39,725 nucleotides of DNA, from NCBI RefSeq assembly GCF_003386235.1, contig NZ_QRDZ01000054.1, positions 1-39,725 of the forward strand. Direction: 5' to 3'. The notes beneath the pieces were generated by a model, which was not told the DNA's origin, made no database searches, and saw only the letters and a list, made by a program, of their open reading frames with translations. The stretch's first letter is position 1, and every line of letters starts with the position of its first letter. The stretch comes from Cohnella phaseoli. Its GTDB lineage: Bacteria; Bacillota; Bacilli; Paenibacillales; Paenibacillaceae. Positions 8,887 to 15,998 of the stretch are shown here, in pieces. The position numbers were made by a program, and so were the translations under genes.

Positions 8887-11064
8887 ATGAAACGAATGGT
8901 AGTACATAGTCAAGTGAAATGGATGTTAGCGCTCATCGTAAGCTTGTCGCTAGCTGCACAGCCGTCAGGCTTTGCGCGGGCAGCGGGAGATACGGCGGAA
9001 AAGGATGGGCAAACTTTAGGCTCAAAGGCGGTCGGGCCGGAGCTGGAGCAGGCGCTGACCAAAGCGGAGCCGCTGTTGTACGCGCAGCTGCCGCAGTCGG
9101 ATTGGGCCGCGGTCGGGTTGGCGCTGAACCATAAAGAGGTTCCCGACAGCTATTTGCGGCACAAAGCCGACGAATGGCTCGATAACCGCGGCAAGTACGA
9201 CAAAGTCAGCCAACTGACGCGTTCGATGGCCGGCTATGCCGCGGCCGGAGGCAACGTTACCGATATCGCCGGAATCGACCTGTATCCGGTGCTGATGAAC
9301 CATCCGGGCATGGAGGCGGAAGGCGTGCCGGAACTGGCGATTGCTTATCTGGTTGCCAATCGGTCGTTGTCGGGAACGCTGGCGCGTACCGAGTGGTATC
9401 CGGACCGGATTTATTACAAGCTCGTCGAACGGCAGGCCAAGGACGGAAGCTGGTCGATGTCCGAGGATAAGGCGGAGACGAAGGGCAGCGTGGCGGCGAC
9501 TTCGCTCGCGTTGACGGCGCTGGCGGAGGCGACGCCGGACTCGGAGGAAACCCGGCGCGGGTTGGATTGGTTGAAGGCGCAGCAGTCGGCTGATGGCGGT
9601 TTCGGAGGCACGTCCGATACGGCGCTGGCCGTCCTCGCGTTGACCGCGCTGGGAATCGATGCCGCATCCTGGAGCCAAACGGATGGAAGCCATCCGCTAA
9701 GCTATTTGCTGTCCCGGCAGACGGATAGCGGACGTTTTGCCCAAGACGGAGATGGCGGGATCAGCTTAACAGAGACGACTGAGGCTTATATGGCGCTGGC
9801 TGCCTACAAGCGGTTCGCGAACGGCGAGGCGCCGTTGAAAGCCGTCAGGAGGCAGCCGGTCGTCGCGAATAGCGTGAAGGTGTCAATTGAAGGACCGGAA
9901 GGCTCGATTGCGCAGGGAAGGGGACAGAGTGGGGATGCGATTGCGTCCGCACTGGCGTTTCTCGATAAGGAAGGCATTGCCTATAAAATGATTACCGACT
10001 CGCAAGGCAAGAAGTCAATCGAATCGATTGCCGGCATTGCCGGCGGACGCTACGGAGCCAAAGACGCATGGAAGCTGGCCGTGCGCAGCGATCCGTTCGG
10101 CAGCTGGATGTTCCCGGAGAATTCACCTGACGGATTGTCCCTTGCGAAAGGAGCGGAGCTACTCGTCTATTACGGCTCGGACAACACTTTTCTGCTCGAT
10201 ACGATTGTTGTCGAATGGAGCTATGAAGGGCAAACAGGCAGCGGTTCTCCGATTTCCGCGGACAAACCGTTCCATCTGTATGTCAAAAAGGCGAACCGAC
10301 AGCTCGGATACATGGTTGCGAAAGGCGTAACCGTCCGGATTGGCGACAAAACGGCGGTAAGCGACGCCGAAGGGAAAGTGTCGTTTGGCGGCCTGACGCC
10401 GGGAGTATACCAAATCGAGGTGACTGGGTACCGTAAAAACGCCGTGCCTACGGTGGCCAAAGACGATTTTCCGCTGCGCGTCTCAGCGCCGGAGTTGTCG
10501 ACTTTTAAGGATGAAAAACAGGTGTCTTCCTGGGCACGCGACGAGCTGTCGTTTATGCTGCGAGAAGGGTATATAGAAGGCGTGGACGCAAAGGGCAGGA
10601 CGCTGGCTCCGAAGCAAGCGCTGACCCGCGCCCAGTATGTCGTTCTGTTGCTCCGTCTGCTGGAGGAGGGAGCGTTGCCGAAGACGGGAAAGACGTTCTC
10701 GGACGTACCGGCAAGCGCATGGTACAGTGGAGCGCTTGCCAAGGCGGCAAAGCTGGGCGTTACCGACCGTTCCGGGAGCTTCGAACCGGATCGCGCGATT
10801 ACGCGCGTGGAAGCGGCGATTATGGCCGCCAATGCCGGACGCCTCGTCACGTACGGAAGCGACGAGCGGATGGCGTTCTCCGACATCGGCGACCTGTCCG
10901 TCGCAAGCCGGCAAGCGATCCAGGCTGTGTTCGAGCGTAGCGTCATGACCGGAAGCGACGGCAAGTTCCATCCGCAGCAAACGCTCGTGCGGGAACAGGC
11001 GGCTGCCATACTGGCGAGGCTCCATGAGGTTTTGAACCCGTACCACATCGCTTATTATTCGTAA
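8887..11064 (+). CDS. Secreted SLH-anchored protein: helical toroid + DUF4430-like + three SLH domains
   Basis: A 725-residue surface protein. A signal peptide (about 1-33, ending FARAA) precedes a prenyltransferase/squalene-cyclase-like alpha-toroid (about 45-310) with repeats such as 'AKDGSWSM' and 'SADGGFGGTSDTALAVLALT'. A DUF4430-like beta domain (about 325-435) includes 'WKLAVRSDPFGSWMF'. A small beta-sandwich (about 450-535) has 'AVSDAEGKVSFGGLTPGVYQ', and three SLH domains (about 538-715) bind the secondary wall polymer. Toroid plus DUF4430 is the layout of mammalian intrinsic factor and transcobalamin, so cobalamin or another small ligand may be bound; this is inference. No cobalamin riboswitch was seen upstream. 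It is flanked by two Crp/Fnr genes, and its 3' end overlaps the second by 10 bases. Confidence 0.85.
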   Translation: MKRMVVHSQVKWMLALIVSLSLAAQPSGFARAAGDTAEKDGQTLGSKAVGPELEQALTKAEPLLYAQLPQSDWAAVGLALNHKEVPDSYLRHKADEWLDNRGKYDKVSQLTRSMAGYAAAGGNVTDIAGIDLYPVLMNHPGMEAEGVPELAIAYLVANRSLSGTLARTEWYPDRIYYKLVERQAKDGSWSMSEDKAETKGSVAATSLALTALAEATPDSEETRRGLDWLKAQQSADGGFGGTSDTALAVLALTALGIDAASWSQTDGSHPLSYLLSRQTDSGRFAQDGDGGISLTETTEAYMALAAYKRFANGEAPLKAVRRQPVVANSVKVSIEGPEGSIAQGRGQSGDAIASALAFLDKEGIAYKMITDSQGKKSIESIAGIAGGRYGAKDAWKLAVRSDPFGSWMFPENSPDGLSLAKGAELLVYYGSDNTFLLDTIVVEWSYEGQTGSGSPISADKPFHLYVKKANRQLGYMVAKGVTVRIGDKTAVSDAEGKVSFGGLTPGVYQIEVTGYRKNAVPTVAKDDFPLRVSAPELSTFKDEKQVSSWARDELSFMLREGYIEGVDAKGRTLAPKQALTRAQYVVLLLRLLEEGALPKTGKTFSDVPASAWYSGALAKAAKLGVTDRSGSFEPDRAITRVEAAIMAANAGRLVTYGSDERMAFSDIGDLSVASRQAIQAVFERSVMTGSDGKFHPQQTLVREQAAAILARLHEVLNPYHIAYYS

Positions 11065-11744
11065 CGAAGCCCGTTGGAGAAGGTGTCGAGCCGGTCCCAA
11101 TCCGTAACGACGATCCGGTTTCTGGCTTTGCGCAGGATGTCTAAGCCGGCGAGTTTCGTTACGACACGGTTCAAATGGCGGGGCGTCGTGCCGATTAGCG
11201 AGGCGATCTCGTGCGCGCTGTGCGTATTCAGCTCCTTGCCGAAATCGTTGCCGCTGCGCGTCGTCAGCAAGTAGCCGGCCAATCTCTCCTCAACGGAGGC
11301 CAGCAGATTGATACGCGATGCGGTCGTGCAGGTCTGCAGCTTATAGGCCAGATGCCGCAAGAGCTCTTTCATAAAAACGGGATCTTTCATCAACGCGGCT
11401 TCGGCAGTGCGGTTGTCAACGAATAGGAATTCAGCGGTCCGCACGACTTCTACTTCGGATTGTACGACTACCTGCTGCAGAAATTCGATATCTCCGAAGA
11501 TGGACAGAGGATGGCAGAAACGCAGCAGCAAAGCTTTGCCCGTTTCTACGCTGGAGGATACCTTCGTTCGGCCTGCTACTTGAAAATATAATCCGTCCGG
11601 CTCGTCGCCTTCCCTGAGCACGGATTCCCCGCTCTCGTAAATGCGAAGCTGAAAGTCAAGCTCGCCGGGCGCGGAAAACATCCGATCGAGGCGATGAGCG
11701 GCTATGAGGCGACGTATGCGGTCAGGCTGCGAAATGATGTTCAT
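11055..11744 (-). CDS. Crp/Fnr-family regulator, YeiL-like
   Basis: A 229-residue regulator starting at the ATG at 11744, which has AAGGAG six bases upstream. The open frame continues 71 codons further upstream, but that part overlaps the divergent HAD gene and is low-complexity. The cNMP-binding-like barrel (about 25-130) contains 'REGDEPDGLYFQVAGRTKV'. The C-terminal HTH contains 'HEIASLIGTTPRHLNRVV'. The pattern resembles the YeiL branch of the Crp/Fnr family, without an obvious cysteine cluster. Its stop is convergent with the SLH protein gene and overlaps it by 10 bases, so the two transcripts are complementary at their ends. Effector and targets are unknown. Confidence 0.88.
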   Translation of the reverse strand: MNIISQPDRIRRLIAAHRLDRMFSAPGELDFQLRIYESGESVLREGDEPDGLYFQVAGRTKVSSSVETGKALLLRFCHPLSIFGDIEFLQQVVVQSEVEVVRTAEFLFVDNRTAEAALMKDPVFMKELLRHLAYKLQTCTTASRINLLASVEERLAGYLLTTRSGNDFGKELNTHSAHEIASLIGTTPRHLNRVVTKLAGLDILRKARNRIVVTDWDRLDTFSNGLRYE

Positions 11745-11833
11745 GCGGACTCCTTTTTTCGACTTTCGGACATCGGTCCTTTTTATCATACAGGAAACTG
11801 CTATGATGGGAAAAGCGAAAGGGGAGGAAAACG

Positions 11834-12586
11834 TTGAAGTTCGTTTTCGATTTGGACGGGACGATTTGTTTTCGGGGGAGGCCGTTAAGCGAGCCGATCG
11901 TTCAAGCTTTGGACGGATTGGCGGAACAAGGCCATAACATCGTATTTGCCTCGGCAAGACCGATCCGGGACTTGTTGCCTGTGCTGCCGCGCCATATGCG
12001 CCATTATCCGATGGTGGGCGGCAACGGGGCGTTCGCGGCGGCGGAAGGACGTATCGTTGCCGCAGTTCGCTTCGATGCGCCGACGGCGGAGGCGATCGTA
12101 CGGCTCATTCGACGGTACGACGCGGATTACTTGGTCGACGGAACATGGGACTACTCCTACTCGAGCAGAGTGGATCATCCAATCCGGCGCCATCTCGACC
12201 CCGACGGGCTGGCCAGCAGTCTTCCGTTGGAACAACTAACGGAGATGGTTAAGGCAGTTTTCCTAAGCAGTTCGGACTTAGCGGGTCTGACGGAGGAGCT
12301 GCGCAGGCTGCCGGTCGTTCTATACAGGCACGGCTCGGAGGACATCGTCGACGTCAGTCCGGGAGGAGCGGACAAGTGGACGGGCCTGCAGGCGCTTAAC
12401 GTCAAGTCTCGGCAGTTCGTAGCGTTCGGCAACGACGCGAACGACGCGCCCATGTTCAGGCACGCTCTCCGCTCCGTCTGCGTCGGCGATCACGAAGAGC
12501 TGCAGGCGCTCTCAACGGAGCAAGTTCCGGCCGACGAACGGCTGCTTGCCGAGCGTATCCGCATGCTTGGCGACCAGCTTGCTTAA
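11834..12586 (+). CDS. HAD-superfamily hydrolase, Cof/subfamily IIB
   Basis: A 250-residue cytosolic phosphatase of the haloacid dehalogenase superfamily. Motif I is FDLDGT at residues 5-10 (nucleophile Asp), motif II the Ser of 'FASARPIRDL', motif III the Lys in 'PGGADKWTGLQAL', and motif IV 'GNDANDAPMF'. The large cap between motifs II and III fits type IIB (Cof/YbiV), which commonly act on sugar phosphates or related metabolites. The start is TTG at 11834 with GGGGAGG six bases upstream. It is divergent from the YeiL-like gene. A strong hairpin terminator follows. The substrate cannot be predicted. Confidence 0.88.
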   Translation: MKFVFDLDGTICFRGRPLSEPIVQALDGLAEQGHNIVFASARPIRDLLPVLPRHMRHYPMVGGNGAFAAAEGRIVAAVRFDAPTAEAIVRLIRRYDADYLVDGTWDYSYSSRVDHPIRRHLDPDGLASSLPLEQLTEMVKAVFLSSSDLAGLTEELRRLPVVLYRHGSEDIVDVSPGGADKWTGLQALNVKSRQFVAFGNDANDAPMFRHALRSVCVGDHEELQALSTEQVPADERLLAERIRMLGDQLA

Positions 12587-12614
12587 TTTGATCGACGATA
12601 GGCCGATGCAAGTG

Positions 12615-12655
12615 AAAAGACTCCGAAGACCAGGAATGGCGGATCGGAGTCTTTT
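12615..12655. terminator. Bidirectional intrinsic terminator between HAD and Sco genes
   Basis: A perfect 12-bp stem, AAAAGACTCCGA (12615-12626) with TCGGAGTCTTTT (12644-12655), and a 17-base loop. It is T-rich on the right and A-rich on the left, so it can end both the plus-strand HAD transcript and the minus-strand cytochrome c-bdbC-sco transcript, whose last stop is at 12658-12660. Confidence 0.9.
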
Positions 12656-12657
12656 CT

Positions 12658-13269
12658 TTATTCGTCCAAAAGGAGGGCGATATCCTGCAGCACTTCCTCG
12701 TTATTCATACCGTCGCCCATCTCGTACACCCTTCGGATTTGTTGGTTGGGGTCGATCAATTGAAGCGAAGTGACATTATGCACGAATTGTCCGTCGCCCA
12801 TGTTGACGACGTTGATGCCGTACTGTGCGGCAAGCTCCTTCGTCGCCGCTTCCTCTCCGCGCAGCACGTGCCAGCCGCTCATATCCATCCCCATGCGCTC
12901 AGCGTATTTTTGCAAAGCTTCCGGCGTGTCCCGCTCGGGATCGAATGTGACGGCGACAAACCGCACCTTGTCGCCGAATAGGCCCTGCTGCTTCAGCTTC
13001 TCCTGCAACTGCACCATTTTATAGGTGGTGACCGGACAGATGTCGGGGCAGCTGGTGAACATAAATTCCATCAGCACGACTTTTCCAGCGTTGTCGCTCG
13101 CCTTGATCTGCTGCCCGTCCACATTCGTCAGCTCGAAATTCGGCGCAGCCTGCACGACGGGAATCGAAGAGGCGGAACCGAGAGATCCGACTAGTATATA
13201 GACGGCGATCCCCAGAAAGAGTACGGCCAACAGGCACGGAAACAGATAGCTTCTTAGTTTCGGATTCAT
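12658..13269 (-). CDS. Sco1/SenC-family copper chaperone (cytochrome oxidase assembly)
   Basis: A 203-residue membrane-anchored thioredoxin-fold protein. A single transmembrane helix (about 8-30) is followed by an external domain with the copper-binding Cys pair C74 and C78 in FTSCPDICP and the partner histidine H164 in QFVHNVTS. Sco proteins deliver copper to, or reduce, the CuA site of cytochrome c oxidase. The ATG at 13269 is chosen for the AGGGAG site upstream; the open frame extends far into the bdbC gene and is not used. It is the last gene of the cytochrome c-bdbC-sco operon, 17 bases after bdbC, and is followed by a strong terminator. Confidence 0.93.
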   Translation of the reverse strand: MNPKLRSYLFPCLLAVLFLGIAVYILVGSLGSASSIPVVQAAPNFELTNVDGQQIKASDNAGKVVLMEFMFTSCPDICPVTTYKMVQLQEKLKQQGLFGDKVRFVAVTFDPERDTPEALQKYAERMGMDMSGWHVLRGEEAATKELAAQYGINVVNMGDGQFVHNVTSLQLIDPNQQIRRVYEMGDGMNNEEVLQDIALLLDE

Positions 13270-13286
13270 ATTTCTACTCCCTTGCC

Positions 13287-13706
13287 TTAGTTTTCCGCCC
13301 GGCGGGCGAGCAGCAGACACGCGATAATCATCGCGAACGCGGCCAGCGCCAGCATCGGCACGGTGAGGAAGCCGAAGGCGTTCAGCACGTCGGTCGCACA
13401 CGACACGGGCCCGCAGAACGGCCCGTCCGGCCCGTGCGGAAGCTCCTGCACCGCGATGTGGTAGACGGAGAAGGCGGCTCCGATTGCCGCAAGCGGCAGA
13501 ACGTAGGGCACGATCTGCTTCTGGCCGCGCCGGGAGGCAATGCCGAGCAGTATCGTCAAAGGGTACATCAATATGCGCTGATACCAGCACAGGCTGCACG
13601 GAGTAAAATGCAAATACTCGCTTAAGTACAAACTTCCGGCCGTCGCGACGACCGATACGGCCCAAGCGTTGAACAGCCAGGAGGCGGAGCTAAGCCGTAT
13701 GCGCAT
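13287..13706 (-). CDS. bdbC: Disulfide bond formation protein, BdbC/DsbB-like
   Basis: A 139-residue membrane protein with four predicted helices, a quinone-linked thiol oxidoreductase that reoxidises an extracellular DsbA-like partner. Two cysteine pairs are visible: C37/C40 in 'FTPCSLCWYQRI' and C98/C103 in 'PFCGPVSC'. The Q-R pair after the first motif is a DsbB signature. The ATG at 13706 is used because GGGGAGG lies eight bases upstream; the in-frame GTG at 13715 directly abuts that site. It sits between a cytochrome c gene and a Sco gene. This suggests a role in oxidising apocytochrome or CuA-site cysteines rather than general secretion; that is inferred from context. Confidence 0.93.
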   Translation of the reverse strand: MRIRLSSASWLFNAWAVSVVATAGSLYLSEYLHFTPCSLCWYQRILMYPLTILLGIASRRGQKQIVPYVLPLAAIGAAFSVYHIAVQELPHGPDGPFCGPVSCATDVLNAFGFLTVPMLALAAFAMIIACLLLARRAEN

Positions 13707-13727
13707 GGGCGGCACCTCCCCGGCCCG

Positions 13728-14090
13728 TCACTCGTGCGAGGCGAGCCAAGTTGTAATCGTAAGCAGCTCGTCCTCCGTCAGGCGCTTCTCGAAGGCCGGC
13801 ATGCCCCGTCTGCCTTCCTTGATCGTCTTGTAGAGCTGCTCCTTCGTCATCGCCGAGCCGATGTGCGCCAGCTCCGGTCCGGCGCCTCCCTGAAGCTGAT
13901 CGCCATGGCAGGAGATGCACAAGGCCTGGTAAATCTGCTCCGACGTCTCGGCGTCTACGGCGAGTTCAGGCACGACGAAAGCGGGACCGTTGTCGGCCAC
14001 TTCTTCTTTGTCCGGCAGCGCCGTCGCGAGCAAGTAGACGCCGAACAAGCAGGCAACCGCAATTAGCCCTGACATAAACCATTTACTCAT
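13728..14090 (-). CDS. Membrane-anchored c-type cytochrome (c550/c551-like)
   Basis: A 120-residue small cytochrome c. An N-terminal hydrophobic helix (about 5-25) anchors it; a Cys at residue 14 leaves open a lipoprotein, although the residue at -3 is unusual for a lipobox. The heme site is C58-I-S-C61-H62, and the expected axial methionine is in 'GRRGMPAF'. The ATG at 14090 has GAGGGGG seven bases upstream; the frame extends 11 codons further and is not preferred. It is first in the operon with bdbC and sco. A small electron carrier to a terminal oxidase is the likely role. The divergent NarL-type regulator shares its upstream region. Confidence 0.9.
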   Translation of the reverse strand: MSKWFMSGLIAVACLFGVYLLATALPDKEEVADNGPAFVVPELAVDAETSEQIYQALCISCHGDQLQGGAGPELAHIGSAMTKEQLYKTIKEGRRGMPAFEKRLTEDELLTITTWLASHE

Positions 14091-14148
14091 GCGAAGTCCC
14101 CCTCGATTCGTTTTCACCTCCATCTTAACAACCGTCTTTTCCGCCCGC

Positions 14149-14239
14149 TATAGCTCTAAAGAGTCACATCGGACGTCGCTTGGCCGCAACCGACATAATA
14201 AGTTCACATTTTCGCCGCGCGTATAGCTCGCAAGAGTCA
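14149..14239. promoter_or_regulatory. Two direct repeats, candidate operators in the cytochrome c / response regulator divergent region
   Basis: TATAGCTC-N4-GAGTCA occurs at 14149-14166 and again at 14222-14239, exactly 73 bases apart, about seven helical turns. Each copy has an inner dyad (CTC / GAG). They occupy the 209-base gap between the divergent cytochrome c operon and the NarL-type regulator. A regulator binding both and controlling one or both promoters is the natural reading, possibly the NarL-type protein itself. Confidence 0.5.
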
Positions 14240-14299
14240 TCTGAAACGAAGGCAATTTTCGTAGAATAGCTTCAAGGAGAATTACGAGGAGGATCAGCG

Positions 14300-14962
14300 A
14301 TGAACGCAGCAGGGTTCCGCGTATTGGTCGTCGACGACAGCAGACAGGCGAGGGAAGGGATTCGAACGATTCTCGGGGGCGATGCGCAGTTCCAGATCGT
14401 GGCCGAAGGGACAAGCGGAGAAGAGGCGCTCGCGTTGACGGAGCAATGGATGCCCGACATGATTTTGATGGACATCCATATGCCGGACATGGACGGCCTC
14501 GAAGCGACAAGGCGGCTGAAGGAAAAGTATCCGTACGTGAAAATTGTCATTGTCACCGTGTCCGACGATATCGCCCATCTGTTCGATGCTTTGAAGAAGG
14601 GGGCGCAAGGCTATCTGCTCAAAAACTTGAACCCCAGAGCCTGGTTGGAATATTTGCGTGCGATCGCCGTGGACGAGGTGCCGATGACCCGCGAGCTCGC
14701 GTTTCGAATTTTGAAGGAGTTTTCCGCGGCGGAGCGGCCGAAATCTCCTGCGAATCCGCTTACCGCCCGTGAGACGGAAATTCTCGGACTCGTCGCCAGA
14801 GGAATGTCCAACCGCGACATTTCATCGGAGCTGACGATCTCGGAGTATACGGTCAAAAATCATTTGAAAAATATTTTGCACAAGCTTCATCTGGAAAATC
14901 GCGTCCAGCTCGCAAGATATGCTTACGAGCTAGGCTGGATGGGGGGCAAGCCCGACCGGTAA
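14300..14962 (+). CDS. NarL/FixJ-family response regulator (no adjacent kinase)
   Basis: A 220-residue response regulator. The receiver domain (about 7-125) has acidic residues at VVDDS, the phosphoacceptor expected at D58 in LMDIHMPDMDG, and the conserved Lys in 'GYLLKNL'. A LuxR-type HTH (about 150-212) reads 'LTARETEILGLVARGMSN' and continues into 'ISEYTVKNHLKNILHKL'. The ATG follows GAGGAGG. No histidine kinase gene is adjacent. It is divergent from the cytochrome c-bdbC-sco operon. Its 3' end overlaps the convergent AraC gene by 40 bases. Targets may be that operon and itself, given the paired repeats upstream. Confidence 0.93.
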   Translation: MNAAGFRVLVVDDSRQAREGIRTILGGDAQFQIVAEGTSGEEALALTEQWMPDMILMDIHMPDMDGLEATRRLKEKYPYVKIVIVTVSDDIAHLFDALKKGAQGYLLKNLNPRAWLEYLRAIAVDEVPMTRELAFRILKEFSAAERPKSPANPLTARETEILGLVARGMSNRDISSELTISEYTVKNHLKNILHKLHLENRVQLARYAYELGWMGGKPDR

Positions 14963-15840
14963 TCCCGCGGCGACGCGCCCGTCCAACGCTTGAATTGGCG
15001 ACTGAAATGGGCAATGTCGCGGTAGCCGAGAAGGCTGGAAATATGATCGACGGACAGCGAAGTATCGCGCAGCAGACGCTGCGCTTCGTCGCGGATCATC
15101 GTCGACAGGTATTGGCGCGGAGAGACGCCGTACACCTTCTTAAACAGTCGGTTGCAGTGGGATTCGCTGATGCCGAGCTTGCGGGCGATCGCGCCTACGA
15201 GCGGACGCTCCCCGTCCGAGTGACCGTGATAGATCGGCTGCTTGGCTGCGGCATGGATAAGAGATTCGATGCGGTGGGCCGTCTCCGGGTGAGGCGGCCT
15301 TCTGTCATCCTTCGTATCCGCGCCGGAGGACAGCAGCGAACAAAGCTGGGACAGCAGCTCGTAGAATGCCGCCTGGATGCCGGTTCTAACCGCCAGATCG
15401 AACGATTTGTCCGATACGGCGTAGGCGGCCAGCCGGTCTAACGCGGGCCGTATGGCGATACCTTCGGGGGAATCCCCCGCTATGGCGGAATGTCTGAAGG
15501 CGTCCAGCAGATGGAGGAGCGGCGGATCGTCGATCTCGAAATGCAAGCAGAAATAGATAAACCCGCCGATCGAGCCGGAGCGGCTGGAATGAATGTCACC
15601 AGGGCGAATAAGGACAAAATCGCCCTCCTCTAGCCGGCAGGACGCACCGTTAACGATCATCTTCTGGCAGCCTCGGAGGACGTAATTGATCTCGTACTGT
15701 TTATGCTCATGAGAGGGGTAAACCCAGTCCGCATTCACTTCTCGCGCGTGCATAAAGGAAATATGGTGGGCCGATCGCAGATCGGGAACGAATCTCTCCG
15801 ACACGCTGTTTTTAGTTCCCGTACGTAAATTGTCTTCCAT
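14923..15840 (-). CDS. AraC-family transcriptional regulator with N-terminal cupin
   Basis: A 305-residue one-component regulator. The N-terminal cupin-like arm/sensor domain (about 25-105) contains 'HEHKQYEINYVLRG' and 'DFVLIRPGDIHSS'. The C-terminal pair of helix-turn-helices (about 205-297) contains 'LGISESHCNRLFKKVYGVSP' and 'SSLLGYRDIAHFSRQFKRW'. The ATG has AAGGGGG nearby. It is divergent from the GH52 beta-xylosidase gene, which it probably controls in response to a xylose-derived ligand (inference). It overlaps the NarL-type gene tail-to-tail by 40 bases. Confidence 0.92.
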   Translation of the reverse strand: MEDNLRTGTKNSVSERFVPDLRSAHHISFMHAREVNADWVYPSHEHKQYEINYVLRGCQKMIVNGASCRLEEGDFVLIRPGDIHSSRSGSIGGFIYFCLHFEIDDPPLLHLLDAFRHSAIAGDSPEGIAIRPALDRLAAYAVSDKSFDLAVRTGIQAAFYELLSQLCSLLSSGADTKDDRRPPHPETAHRIESLIHAAAKQPIYHGHSDGERPLVGAIARKLGISESHCNRLFKKVYGVSPRQYLSTMIRDEAQRLLRDTSLSVDHISSLLGYRDIAHFSRQFKRWTGASPRDYRSGLPPIQPSS

Positions 15841-15927
15841 GACGCTTTCCCCCTTGGCCAGGATAGAGCAACTCTATTTTAACAAAATATCGGCTTGATT
15901 TGGGTAAATAAAAGGAGAGAAAAGAGC

Positions 15928-15972
15928 ATGGATCGTCTCGCGGCGCGGTGTTACTTTGGGAATAGGCCATAA
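15928..15972 (+). other. Possible 14-codon leader ORF before GH52 gene
   Basis: A short frame, MDRLAARCYFGNRP, starts with ATG at 15928. It has its own AAAGGAGAG site about eight bases upstream, in the leader of the GH52 beta-xylosidase gene. A second, very similar site (AAAGGAGAG) lies about eight bases before the GH52 ATG. The frame may be a translated leader or a chance frame. No attenuator hairpin is obvious between the two. Confidence 0.25.
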
Positions 15973-15998
15973 CGACCGCAAAGGAGAGAGCTTATTAT

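Noticed and set aside
11745..11957. 71-codon N-terminal extension of the second Crp/Fnr protein
   Set aside because: It overlaps the divergent HAD gene, is basic and low-complexity, and the internal ATG at 11744 has a well-spaced AAGGAG.
13270..13665. 132-codon N-terminal extension of the Sco protein
   Set aside because: It lies wholly in the bdbC gene in another frame; the ATG at 13269 has a good ribosome site and starts directly before the membrane anchor.
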